Source of the DNA: Mycolicibacterium tusciae
Lineage (GTDB): Bacteria; Actinomycetota; Actinomycetes; Mycobacteriales; Mycobacteriaceae
Length of the DNA: 64,000 nucleotides
Assembly: GCF_002086795.1 (NCBI RefSeq)
Contig: NZ_MVIM01000013.1
Coordinates: 62,001-126,000 of the forward strand
Reading direction: 5' to 3'
A model generated the notes under the pieces. That model saw nothing but the letters and a program-made list of their open reading frames with translations, ran no database searches and was not told the DNA's origin. Positions 55,941 to 63,245 of this stretch are shown here, piece after piece; position 1 is the stretch's first letter; each line of letters opens with the position of its first letter. The position numbers and the translations under genes were made by a program.

Positions 55941-56339
55941 CTAATCGTCCAGATGCTCCTGGCGACGCAGCTCATCGACCTTCTGGACGATGTCCTGCTG
56001 GGCCTCGACAGACAGGCCGACAGTGCGCGCCGCAATGCGACGGACGCCTTCGTCCCGCATGTTCGCGAGCCAGGTGAGCTCCTTGTCCAGCTTCTCGTAG
56101 TACTCGTCGTCGGTGAAGTACGCCGGCTTGATACGGAAGAAGTTGGCAAGGGCAGCCATGGTCGCTGCAGAGGGGTTGGTTCGGTTGCCAGAGCGCAGCT
56201 GCGACAGGTACGGAGCGGACATCGTCACGCCCTCGGACTTGAGTGCAGCGATCACCTCTGCGGAAGTGTGCGGACCGCGACCGGGCGGGTAGACCGTGTC
56301 GAAAAGTCTGTTTAGACGGGCGGCGAACGTCTTGCTCAT
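55941..56339 (-). CDS. espR: Nucleoid-associated regulator EspR
   Basis: 132 aa starting MSKTFAARLNRLFDTVYPPG. The N-terminal XRE-like HTH (TSAEVIAALKSEGVTMSAPY then LSQLRSGNRTNPSA) and the DDEYYEKLDKEL segment are almost identical to M. tuberculosis EspR (Rv3849). In M. tuberculosis it bridges DNA and controls espACD/ESX-1 and many cell-wall genes. The upstream 380 bp carry two TTTGCTG sequences fitting the reported EspR motif. Confidence 0.96.
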   Translation of the reverse strand: MSKTFAARLNRLFDTVYPPGRGPHTSAEVIAALKSEGVTMSAPYLSQLRSGNRTNPSAATMAALANFFRIKPAYFTDDEYYEKLDKELTWLANMRDEGVRRIAARTVGLSVEAQQDIVQKVDELRRQEHLDD

Positions 56340-56387
56340 CGGTATTGACCTCCACATGCGTAGACGAGCGGACTATTTGGCGGCGTA

Positions 56388-56394
56388 TTTGCTG
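56388..56394 (+). promoter_or_regulatory. espR: EspR motif TTTGCTG, proximal
   Basis: Exact fit to the reported EspR motif TTTGC[TC][GA], 49 bp upstream of the espR start. Candidate autoregulatory site. Confidence 0.45.
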
Positions 56395-56648
56395 ATCATC
56401 GTAGCGAGTGTTGTGCCCAAACCCAAGTGCAAACTAGGAAAGTTAACCCACCTTCCGCGATCTCAGGGCTCCCCCACCAGTGGCGACATCGTCAGAGTAC
56501 GCAAGAACGGCGGTCGCATGGCGCGGTCGGGCAAATAAGTTCGACATCGTCAAAATTGCCGCACTCGGGGGTGTTGTCCCGATTGCCACAGTAATCCCGA
56601 TTTTCACCACTGGCAACGTCCATAGTCAATGACAATGGCGGATCGAAG

Positions 56649-56669
56649 ATTTGCTGTTTGTATGCAAAT
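56649..56669. promoter_or_regulatory. espR: EspR motif in an inverted repeat, distal
   Basis: ATTTGC (56649-56654) and GCAAAT (56664-56669) are perfect arms with a 9-nt spacer; the left arm runs into TTTGCTG. About 310 bp from the espR start, a distance compatible with the DNA looping reported for EspR. Confidence 0.45.
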
Positions 56670-56719
56670 GGCGGGTTCGCATCCGCACGGGCAATAGTTG
56701 CGGGCGGCGCGGACCCGCG

Positions 56720-57427
56720 CTAGGGCGAATTGCACGAGGACGGCGCCGTCGATGCGGCGGCCGGCGCCGAATCTTGCCTCCGGGCGAAGCGAATCAGCGC
56801 CACGGTGCCGACGACGACGACCACCGACCCGGTGACCGCCAGCGCGACCCAGCGCAGCCCGAGCGCGCCGTCGAAGAGCAGCCAGAGGCCGAACACCAAG
56901 AACAGCATGCTGGCGAGCCTGTGCAGGAAGCCCTCGGGCAGTCGCTTGTGCAGCAGGACGCCCGCAGCGATCGCGACGCCGTCGGCGAGCACCATTCCGA
57001 CGGTGGCCCCGATCCAGACGCCCAGCCAGTTGTGATCGCTGGCAAGGGTGACGGTGGCAAGCATCGTCTTGTCGCCGAGCTCGGCGAGGACGAAGGAGGA
57101 GACGATCGCGAAGATGACAAAACGTGGCTCGGCGACGCGGACCTCATCGGCGCCGTCATCGGCGCGGCCCTCACGCCACGTCCAGATCGCGAACAACAGG
57201 AAGGCGATGGCACCGGCAAAGGCGATCGGTCGGTCGGGAAGTGTCAAGCCGAGAAAATGGCCGATCGCCACCGACAGTCCGTGCACGAGCGTGGCGGCGA
57301 TCGCGACGCCTGACAACACCACCCACCATCGATGGCGCAGTGCGTAGGTCATGGTGATTAGCTGCGACTTGTCGCCGAGTTCGGCCACGAATACGACCGC
57401 GAGACTGATGAGAATTGCGGTAACCAT
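56720..57427 (-). CDS. GDT1/TMEM165-family (UPF0016) divalent cation exporter
   Basis: 235 aa starting MVTAILISLAVVFVAELGDK. Two inverted repeats each hold the family signature: FVAELGDKSQL (about 12-22) and FVLAELGDKTML (about 110-121). Six membrane helices. Bacterial members export manganese. The gene is preceded by a yybP-ykoY manganese riboswitch, which confirms the role better than sequence alone. It occupies the Rv3848 position next to espR. Confidence 0.93.
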   Translation of the reverse strand: MVTAILISLAVVFVAELGDKSQLITMTYALRHRWWVVLSGVAIAATLVHGLSVAIGHFLGLTLPDRPIAFAGAIAFLLFAIWTWREGRADDGADEVRVAEPRFVIFAIVSSFVLAELGDKTMLATVTLASDHNWLGVWIGATVGMVLADGVAIAAGVLLHKRLPEGFLHRLASMLFLVFGLWLLFDGALGLRWVALAVTGSVVVVVGTVALIRFARRQDSAPAAASTAPSSCNSP

Positions 57428-57438
57428 GGGTTGGGCAC

Positions 57439-57468
57439 GACCTTTCGACCAAACAACGGTCGAAGGTC
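57439..57468 (-). promoter_or_regulatory. Riboswitch expression-platform hairpin hiding the ribosome binding site
   Basis: In the minus-strand mRNA, GACCUUCGACC pairs with GGUCGAAAGGUC across a 7-nt loop. The 3' arm holds GAAAGG, the only SD-like sequence before the ATG (57427). The 5' arm overlaps the conserved GCGAGACCUU of the aptamer, so ligand binding and SD masking exclude each other. Confidence 0.7.
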
Positions 57469-57565
57469 TCGCCCACCACCCCTCGTGCTGAGAAGCGGTT
57501 CGTCGGCCGGGCTTGCGCCAGTATGTCGACACGACGATTGGGGGCTACTCCCCTTCGCTGATAAC
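57459..57565 (-). ncRNA. yybP-ykoY manganese riboswitch
   Basis: The leader has both conserved loops of this class: GAAGGGGAGUAGC (complement of 57544-57556) and GGCGAGACCUU (complement of 57463-57473). CAUACUGGC lies between them. Upstream of a GDT1-family manganese exporter, a classic location. It should turn the gene on at high Mn2+. Confidence 0.88.
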
Positions 57566-57667
57566 TCGACTGTAGCGGCGGTGATGGCGACACGCCAGTC
57601 AGCACAACGATTTCGGGTAGCCGAATCGACCGTTCAGGTCTGCGGGTTCGGATGCCTTCGAAAACCC

Positions 57668-58201
57668 TTACGCGGCAAGGAGCATGGCAAGGATCGCGGT
57701 GTCGGGGTGGCTGATCGGGTCGACACCGACCCGGCTCACCATCGACGTGACGGTGCCGTCGGCCTCTGCCTCGACCCAGGCCGCGCGATGTTCGAGACCC
57801 AGGTGGGGGAGGCCGGGCAGCAGTACGCAGCCCGAGGCCGCACCCGAACACTCCGGCAGCGACGGCATGGTCTCGGACGGCGGATGCAGCATCAACAGGG
57901 CCGGTGGCTGATGCTCTGCGAAATACCCTGGCGGAACCGCCGATTCGCCGACGACCGTACCCTCGGCGACGACGAGGCCGACGGTGTTGGGCTCGGGTTC
58001 ATCGGGTAGCTCTTCGCGCGCACCGAAAATCGTTGTGGTGGAAAGTAATCCAGGAAGCGATGCCACGCGGACGGCGACCATGAGTAGCTGTGCCCACTCT
58101 TTGGTGGAATCCGGCCAGCGGCCCGAGATCACGAAGCCCTTGAGTGATCCGCGCGAATGAAAGGGGGCGATCTCGATCGCCCGACCAGACTCCATTTCCA
58201 T
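57668..58201 (-). CDS. Conserved hypothetical protein, Rv3847-like position
   Basis: 177 aa starting MEMESGRAIEIAPF, preceded by GGAGGCGAG. Mixed alpha/beta composition, no signal or membrane segment. Noticeable pieces are STTTIFGAREELPDEPEPNT, PPSETMPSLPECSGAASGCV (two Cys) and a C-terminal VGVDPISHPDTAILAMLLA. M. tuberculosis Rv3847, between sodA and Rv3848, is about this length, so orthology is likely by position. Function unknown. 240 bp from the riboswitch-controlled gene. Confidence 0.78.
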   Translation of the reverse strand: MEMESGRAIEIAPFHSRGSLKGFVISGRWPDSTKEWAQLLMVAVRVASLPGLLSTTTIFGAREELPDEPEPNTVGLVVAEGTVVGESAVPPGYFAEHQPPALLMLHPPSETMPSLPECSGAASGCVLLPGLPHLGLEHRAAWVEAEADGTVTSMVSRVGVDPISHPDTAILAMLLAA

Positions 58202-58301
58202 CTCGCCTCCGCACCATCGTTGTTCGGTGAAGCCCGACACGACTGTGGGTCGATCAGACCAGAATGCGCAGGTTCTCACCGGCGCGCAAGCGGACACGCA
58301 A

Positions 58302-58649
58302 TCATTGGTCGCGGCTGCCTGGTGCCCGGACCGTGTAGACGACGCGATAGGTGCCTGCCGCGGACACCCATCCCAGTTCGTGGGAGTCGACGGCACCCGG
58401 CGCTGTGGGATTGTCCGACCGAGCTTCGAATATCGCTTTCGGGCCGGTGCCGTACACGTCGCCGACTCGTTTGACGAGCCAACGGGTGGACCGGCGAGGG
58501 TCGCGGAACAACCGCAACTGGCCGGTGCGGGGTACGCCGTCGCGCCATGCGACCAAGCCGTCGCCCGGTCGCAGCGCCGGGCGCATCGAGTCCTCGACAA
58601 CCCTGAACAAACGCAATGGCCAACGGGGTGGAGGATGGTTTCGCGGCAC
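58302..58649 (-). CDS. sodX: Nickel superoxide dismutase maturation protease
   Basis: 115 aa from GTG 58649 (the frame is open further, with ATGs at 58673 and beyond). S26/S24-type signal-peptidase fold: VVEDSMRPALRPGDGLV with the catalytic Ser, and RWLVKRVGDVYG with the catalytic Lys. SodX removes the SodN propeptide so that the new His1 can bind nickel. Divergent from sodN with 22 bp between starts, the standard Ni-SOD pairing. Confidence 0.88.
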   Translation of the reverse strand: MPRNHPPPRWPLRLFRVVEDSMRPALRPGDGLVAWRDGVPRTGQLRLFRDPRRSTRWLVKRVGDVYGTGPKAIFEARSDNPTAPGAVDSHELGWVSAAGTYRVVYTVRAPGSRDQ

Positions 58650-58661
58650 CCTCGAAGGGTA
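58637..58661 (+). promoter_or_regulatory. SigF-type promoter of sodN
   Basis: GGTTT (58637-58641), 15-bp spacer, GGGTA (58657-58661), an exact SigF consensus. The ATG (58672) is 10 bp past the -10, so the transcript has almost no leader. TAGGTT (58660-58665) could also serve as a SigA -10, and the same bases read TAACCT on the other strand, a possible -10 for sodX. Confidence 0.7.
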
Positions 58662-58671
58662 GGTTAGGGCC

Positions 58672-59094
58672 ATGCTGCATCGACTCATGAACAACGCCAC
58701 CCCTGCCCACGCCCACTGCGACCTGTACTGCGGTGTTTACGATCCGGCCCAGGCCAAGATCGAGGCGCTCTCGTGTCTGAAGACGATCCAGAAGTACCAC
58801 GACTCCGACGATGACCATTTCAAGGCCCGCGCGATCATCATCAAGGAGCGCCAGGCCGAAGAGGTCAAGCACCACCTGATGGTGTTGTGGGCCGACTTCT
58901 TCACCAAGGACCACTTCGAGCAGTTCCCCAACCTGCACCAGTTGTTCTGGGACGGCGTGCACGGCGCGGGTGACGTCAAGAAGTCTCTGGACGCCGCCGT
59001 CGCCGAGAAGCTGCTCAAGACGATCGACGAGATCGCCGACATCTTCTGGCAGACCGACAAGGGCAAGCAGATGGGCGTCTACCCGCCCGCTTAG
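58672..59094 (+). CDS. sodN: Nickel-containing superoxide dismutase
   Basis: 140 aa. A 14-residue propeptide (MLHRLMNNATPAHA) precedes the nickel hook HCDLYCGVYDPAQAK: His1, Cys2 and Cys6 bind Ni. In Streptomyces the hook is HCDLPCG; Pro5 is Tyr here. The remainder fits the family (FKARAIIIKERQAEEVKHHL, LWADFF, FPNLHQLFWDGVH). Converts superoxide to O2 and H2O2. It stands where M. tuberculosis has the iron enzyme sodA (Rv3846). Followed by a textbook terminator. Confidence 0.95.
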   Translation: MLHRLMNNATPAHAHCDLYCGVYDPAQAKIEALSCLKTIQKYHDSDDDHFKARAIIIKERQAEEVKHHLMVLWADFFTKDHFEQFPNLHQLFWDGVHGAGDVKKSLDAAVAEKLLKTIDEIADIFWQTDKGKQMGVYPPA

Positions 59095-59108
59095 CGACTG
59101 ACATGGAG

Positions 59109-59141
59109 ACGGGCCTGCTCACCGCGAGCAGGCCCGTTTTT
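59109..59141 (+). terminator. Intrinsic terminator of sodN
   Basis: 12-bp perfect stem ACGGGCCTGCTC / GAGCAGGCCCGT, 5-nt loop, then five T. The best rho-independent terminator in the window. Confidence 0.92.
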
Positions 59142-59174
59142 CGTGCTAGTGAGGATTTCCCGGAGCGACGTCGA

Positions 59175-59336
59175 TCAGTACAGGACGATCAGGGCGAGCA
59201 CGCCCAACAAGACGAGCGCGATCACACCGGCCCGCATACAGGCCATCAACTGGCCGCGGGTGTAGGTGTTCGCGGAGGAATGCCACTCAGATGGCGGTAC
59301 CGCGGACCCCGGCCCAATCGGATGCGACGACGTCAT
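59175..59336 (-). CDS. Small single-pass membrane protein
   Basis: 53 aa starting MTSSHPIGPGSAVPPSEWHS, with CAGGAG 7 nt upstream. One C-terminal helix (AGVIALVLLGVLALIVLY) runs to the very end, so it is a tail-anchored type with the N-terminus probably cytoplasmic. No family recognised. Lies between the sodN terminator and the region with DnaA-like boxes. Confidence 0.68.
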   Translation of the reverse strand: MTSSHPIGPGSAVPPSEWHSSANTYTRGQLMACMRAGVIALVLLGVLALIVLY

Positions 59337-59451
59337 TAACAGCTCCTGACCTGCACGATCGATACCCTCCCCGGTGAGATCGGTCACAAAACCACGTAGT
59401 GACCGCGATCATAACCCCTGCGGTTCGTCGGAAGAAATCGGCGCGGAGAAG

Positions 59452-59476
59452 TGTTTAGAACTGCAGGTGGGGGGTA
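59452..59476 (+). promoter_or_regulatory. Possible SigF-type promoter
   Basis: TGTTT, 15-bp spacer, GGGTA (59472-59476). One base off the -35 consensus. It points toward the rhodanese gene, 252 bp away. Confidence 0.4.
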
Positions 59477-59577
59477 CAAAACACTCGACAGCCGTCAAGA
59501 GGCGGATGGTTAGCCTGACGAGGTATTTCGCTCAGGCTCGCTCCGGCTGTTGATTGTCGGCTTGATCACATCCCAGT

Positions 59578-59677
59578 TTATCCACAGTGATCTTGAGCAA
59601 CCACACAGATTCACCGGCTCAGGCTCCTTTTGTCCTGATCTTGGGCCTGTGGATGAACCTGTGGAAACTGTGGATAG
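59578..59677. other. Cluster of four DnaA-box-like sequences
   Basis: TTATCCACA (59578-59586, plus) is an exact DnaA box. On the minus strand TCATCCACA (59656-59648), GTTTCCACA (59668-59660) and CTATCCACA (59677-59669) differ at one to two positions and are spaced 12 and 9 bp. Four in 100 bp of a 65+% GC genome is far above chance. Confidence 0.6.
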
Positions 59678-59728
59678 CCGGGAATTGCTGGCCTGGGCGG
59701 ACCCGCCGCCATATGCGAGCATTGGCGG

Positions 59729-60070
59729 ATGGACTCCGACGCGGTCCCGCAGGCCGACATCGCCACCGTTCCGGCGAACTTCGACGAATCGGTGATCTTG
59801 CTCGACGTTCGCGAAGACGACGAGTGGCAGCGCGGCCACGCGCCAGGCGCCCGGCACATCCCGATGGGGCAGATTCCGGCCCGTATCGCCGAGATCGACA
59901 CCTCAGCCACGTTGTACGTCGTGTGTGGGGTCGGGGGCCGCTCGCAGCGGGTCGCCGAATACCTGGCGCAGAACGGGTACGCGCCCATCAATGTCAGCGG
60001 TGGCATGCACGCGTGGGCGGACGCCGGACGACCGGTGGTCACCGACCACGGTGATGCGGGCGTCGTCTGA
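59729..60070 (+). CDS. Rhodanese-like sulfurtransferase
   Basis: 113 aa, single rhodanese domain. The N-terminal LLDVREDDEWQRGHAPGARHIPMG is typical; the active loop is VCGVGGRSQRVA with the sulfur-carrying Cys near 70. Likely moves persulfide sulfur in the cytosol. No SD; the start lies 51 bp after the last DnaA-like box. Confidence 0.92.
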   Translation: MDSDAVPQADIATVPANFDESVILLDVREDDEWQRGHAPGARHIPMGQIPARIAEIDTSATLYVVCGVGGRSQRVAEYLAQNGYAPINVSGGMHAWADAGRPVVTDHGDAGVV

Positions 60071-60104
60071 GCAGTCGCCGACAATCGCTGGCTAGGCTGG
60101 TCGG

Positions 60105-61124
60105 ATGATCCAGGTCTGTTCCACGTGCGGAACGCGCTGGAACGTGCGCGACCGCCGAAGGGACTGGTGTCCGCGTTGCAACGGCGCGCTGCTCGCGCCG
60201 ACGGGTCCAGACCCCGCTGGGCTGGGGACCCCACCGTCAAGGTCAAGTAGGAGACTGCCGCCGGGGTATCGATGGATCGCGGTGCGTCCGGGATCGGCGC
60301 CACCACCGCGCCCGACTCGTCGCCCCCTCGGTCCGACCCCGCGCTACGCGTTCATCCCGCGTTGGGGCCTCGTCGACCGTTTCGACTCGATCGATCAGCA
60401 GCAGCAGGCGCCGCAGCGCCCGGGCCCGTCCGCCGGGATCGTGCGAACCACCCTGGTCGCGACCATGGCCGTGCTCGGTGCGGCGGCGCTCGCGCATCTG
60501 GTGCGCTACGCACTGCTCATCGTCAATCGCAGCATGTTGCTGAACCCGTGGGTGGCGGGTGGGGTGACGTGGATCGGCGTCGTGCTCAGTGTCATCGCGA
60601 TGTTCATGGTGGTCGCCAGCGCGGTTGTGCTGACGAATTGGCTGATCGGCCGCAGGGCCGCCGCCTACGCCTACCGGGGACAGCCGGACCCGCGGTCGCT
60701 GTGGTCGCTTCGAGCGGGTTGCCTTGTGCCCGTCGCCAACCTGGCCTGGGCGCCGGTGTTCGTCATCGAGCTGGCGGGCGTCGAGGAGCGGTTCACCTGG
60801 CTCCGCAGACCCATCGCGGTGTGGTGGCTGGTGTGGGTCGCCAGCACCACGGTGTCGGTCTTCTCCATTGCGACGAGCTTCGCCACCGAGGCCCAGGCCA
60901 TCGCCGACAACACGGTGACGACCACCGTGGCGTATCTGCTGGCGCTGGCGGCCGTTTTGCTCGCCATGAAAGTGTTCGACGGGTTCGAGCGCCAACCCGT
61001 CGAGAAGCCGTCCAAGCGCTGGGTGATCGTGCCCGACGCCGCCGTGAACACCGAGAGGCGAAGCGACACCGAACCCGAGAATGCGGCTGCGGTTGAGTCC
61101 GAAGGCCAAAACCCGGCAGCATAG
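60105..61124 (+). CDS. DUF4328-like membrane protein with zinc ribbon (Rv3843c-like)
   Basis: 339 aa. N-terminal zinc ribbon CSTCGTRW...WCPRCNGA, a Pro/Arg-rich linker (to about 100), then about six membrane helices including the block RRAAAYAYRGQPDPRSLWSL followed by GCLVPVANLAWAPVFVIEL, typical of DUF4328. An acidic tail ends the protein. Length and position (just before glpQ1) match Rv3843c. Function unknown. Confidence 0.85.
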   Translation: MIQVCSTCGTRWNVRDRRRDWCPRCNGALLAPTGPDPAGLGTPPSRSSRRLPPGYRWIAVRPGSAPPPRPTRRPLGPTPRYAFIPRWGLVDRFDSIDQQQQAPQRPGPSAGIVRTTLVATMAVLGAAALAHLVRYALLIVNRSMLLNPWVAGGVTWIGVVLSVIAMFMVVASAVVLTNWLIGRRAAAYAYRGQPDPRSLWSLRAGCLVPVANLAWAPVFVIELAGVEERFTWLRRPIAVWWLVWVASTTVSVFSIATSFATEAQAIADNTVTTTVAYLLALAAVLLAMKVFDGFERQPVEKPSKRWVIVPDAAVNTERRSDTEPENAAAVESEGQNPAA

Positions 61125-61130
61125 GTACCT

Positions 61131-61955
61131 ATGAACTCGGGCGACGGCACGCTCGCCGGCCATCCGTTCGTCGTGGCGCACCGCGGTGCGTCCGGTGAGC
61201 GCCCCGAGCACACCCTGGCTGCCTACGAGTTGGCACTGAAGGAAGGTGCCGACGGCGTCGAATGCGATGTGCGGCTGACCCGCGACGGTCATCTGGTCTG
61301 CGTGCACGACCGCAGGGTGGACCGGACGTCCAACGGAAGCGGACTGGTCAGCGAGATGACGCTGGCTCAGCTGCGCGAATTGGATTACGGCGCTTGGCAT
61401 CCCAGTCGGGAAGTCCACGGTGCGACCCCTGACACGGGACTGCTGACACTCGACGACCTCGTCAGGCTGGTGCTGGACTGGAACCGCCCGGTGAAACTCT
61501 TCATCGAGACCAAACATCCCGTCCGCTACGGCGCGCTGGTCGAAAGCAAGGTCCTCGCACTGCTGCATCGATACGGCGTCGCGACGCCGGCCTCGGCCGA
61601 CCTGTCGCGCGCCGTGGTGATGTCGTTCTCGGCGGCAGCGGTGTGGCGCATCCGGCGCGCGGCGCCGATGCTGCCGACCGTGCTACTCGGCGAGACGTCG
61701 CGTTTCCTCGGCGGCAGCGCCGCGACGACCGTCGGCGCGACCGCGGTGGGCCCGTCGATATCGACGCTGCGCGAGCACCCCGAACTGGTGGACCGCGCCG
61801 CCGCCCAAGGCCGAGCGTTGTACTGCTGGACCGTCGACCACTACGAGGACGTGCGCTACTGCCGAGACGTCGGCGTCGCCTGGGTGGCGACGAACCACCC
61901 GGGCCGCACCAAGGACTGGCTGCAGAACGGACTGACCGGGGTGCAGAGCGACTAG
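61131..61955 (+). CDS. glpQ1: Glycerophosphodiester phosphodiesterase
   Basis: 274 aa. GDPD catalytic pieces: VVAHRGASGERPEHTLAAY (His, Arg, Glu), GADGVECDVRLTRDGHLVCVHD (metal Glu/Asp, second His), LFIETKHP, and the C-terminal YCWTVDHYEDVRYCRDVGV. Releases glycerol-3-phosphate from glycerophosphodiesters. No signal peptide, so cytosolic. It starts 6 bp after the DUF4328-like gene and matches Rv3842c in place. In M. tuberculosis bfrB comes next; here an LCP gene follows directly. Confidence 0.94.
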   Translation: MNSGDGTLAGHPFVVAHRGASGERPEHTLAAYELALKEGADGVECDVRLTRDGHLVCVHDRRVDRTSNGSGLVSEMTLAQLRELDYGAWHPSREVHGATPDTGLLTLDDLVRLVLDWNRPVKLFIETKHPVRYGALVESKVLALLHRYGVATPASADLSRAVVMSFSAAAVWRIRRAAPMLPTVLLGETSRFLGGSAATTVGATAVGPSISTLREHPELVDRAAAQGRALYCWTVDHYEDVRYCRDVGVAWVATNHPGRTKDWLQNGLTGVQSD

Positions 61956-61990
61956 AGCGCGCCACCCGCCGCCCTGGGCGTTGTCGCCTG

Positions 61991-63220
61991 TCAGGGCTGT
62001 GCGTCGATGACGTCTTGTGGTACCGGCGCGTCGGTTTTCAGCGCGGCGAACAATTGATCGGCGACCTCGCTGTTCCACACCACGATCGATCCCGAATCGC
62101 CCTCGGTGAACTCGCCGATCGGCACCGTCGTCGTCGTGACGTCCCCCCGCAGCGCCCAACCGAGCCGCGCCAGGTCCCAGACGTGGTCCTCCTGGCCGAC
62201 GGTGACCGCCCCCGATGCCGCGTGCGCCATCGGATACCAGCGCAGCGGGTTCAGCCACACCGCGGGACTGGCGGCGCGGTGCAGCAGGGCGGACATGAAC
62301 TCGCGCTGATTCACCATCCGGTCCAGATCTGCCCGGGGCGTGGCCCGGGTGCGGACATAGCCGAGCGCGGCGCGGCCGTCGAGCTTCTGACAGCCCGCGG
62401 GCAGGTTGATACCCGCCAGCGGGTCGTCGATCGGCTCGGCGGGGCACATGGTCACCCCGCCCACCGCGTCGACCATGACGGCGAACCCGTCGAAACCGAT
62501 CTCGGCGTAGTGGTCCAAGCGAAGCCCGGTGGCCTGTTCTACGGTCTGCGCCAGCAGCGGCGCCCCGCCTTCCAGGAATGCCGCGTTGATCTTGTCGCTG
62601 CCGTAACCGGGGATGTCCACGTACGAGTCGCGCGGGATCGACACCATCGTCGTTGGCGTGCTCGATCCGAGACCGGGGATGTGGACCAGCAGAATTGTGT
62701 CGGTGCGGCCGCTACCGAGGTCGCCGCCGGTGGCCAACTCCGCCTGTTGTTCGGGTGTCAGCGCCTGTCGACTGTCCGACCCCACGAGTAGCCATGTCGT
62801 ACCTGAGCCCGCAACGGGTCGGTCCGGGTAGTCGGCCAGTGCCGGTATGCGGTGCAAAGACGAGTCGATCCAGACTCCACCGCCCACAATGGCGACGACG
62901 AACAGGAGCAGCAGAACAACCAGCATGCGGCCCCAATGACGTTTGCGCCGAGGCTTTTTCGGCGCCGGCGGCGCTGGTGGACGGGCCTGCGGTGCCGGCG
63001 GCCGCGCCCGTGGCGGTGGCGGTGGCGGCCGGTGCGGCGGTGGCGGCCTCCGCTGCGGCGGTGGCGGCGGTGGCGGCGGGAGTCGATGCCGAGGATTCGG
63101 CGGGTTCGGCGGGTTCGGTAGCGCTGACGGCCGGTAGTTGGGATCGCGCCGGATCACCTGCGACGGCTCCCGGCGTCGATACGGGTCGAAACCCGGGGGC
63201 TGCTGCCGGTTGTCGTCCAC
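61991..63220 (-). CDS. LytR-CpsA-Psr (LCP) family cell-wall ligase (Rv3840-like)
   Basis: 409 aa from GTG 63220. A 90-residue cytoplasmic N-terminus is almost pure Pro/Arg, then KKPRRKRHWGR and one membrane helix (about 99-117). The LCP domain has TWLLVGSDSRQ, SGRTDTILLVHIPG, MVSIPRDSYVDIPG and KINAAFLEGG, then LGYVRTR. These hold the conserved Arg/Asp residues that bind the polyprenyl-phosphate donor. LCP proteins join arabinogalactan to peptidoglycan in mycobacteria. The position suggests Rv3840. Confidence 0.9.
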   Translation of the reverse strand: MDDNRQQPPGFDPYRRREPSQVIRRDPNYRPSALPNPPNPPNPRHRLPPPPPPPPQRRPPPPHRPPPPPPRARPPAPQARPPAPPAPKKPRRKRHWGRMLVVLLLLFVVAIVGGGVWIDSSLHRIPALADYPDRPVAGSGTTWLLVGSDSRQALTPEQQAELATGGDLGSGRTDTILLVHIPGLGSSTPTTMVSIPRDSYVDIPGYGSDKINAAFLEGGAPLLAQTVEQATGLRLDHYAEIGFDGFAVMVDAVGGVTMCPAEPIDDPLAGINLPAGCQKLDGRAALGYVRTRATPRADLDRMVNQREFMSALLHRAASPAVWLNPLRWYPMAHAASGAVTVGQEDHVWDLARLGWALRGDVTTTTVPIGEFTEGDSGSIVVWNSEVADQLFAALKTDAPVPQDVIDAQP

Positions 63221-63245
63221 AGCAAGAATGTACGTCGGCCGGACC

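Larger units (their letters stand above)
56340..56719. other. Long upstream region of espR
   Basis: 380 bp with no convincing gene and lower GC than neighbours. Contains TTTGCTG at 56388-56394 and 56650-56656, an ATTTGC/GCAAAT inverted repeat (56649-56669), GCAAAT at 56531 and an 11-bp direct repeat CGACATCGTCA (56484, 56542). Looks like a multi-site regulatory region for espR. Confidence 0.6.
59337..59728. other. Regulatory intergenic region between divergent genes
   Basis: 392 bp, no convincing gene. Contains a SigF-like promoter (59452-59476), a TTATCCACA box (59578) and three closely spaced TGTGGA-type boxes (59648-59677) just before the rhodanese gene. Confidence 0.6.

Noticed and set aside
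56484..56552. 11-bp direct repeat CGACATCGTCA upstream of espR
   Set aside because: Only two copies, 58 bp apart, no array; not CRISPR and possibly chance.
62930..63140. Glycine-rich PE_PGRS-like plus-strand frame
   Set aside because: It is the complement of the proline-rich N-terminus of the LCP protein; no PE domain.
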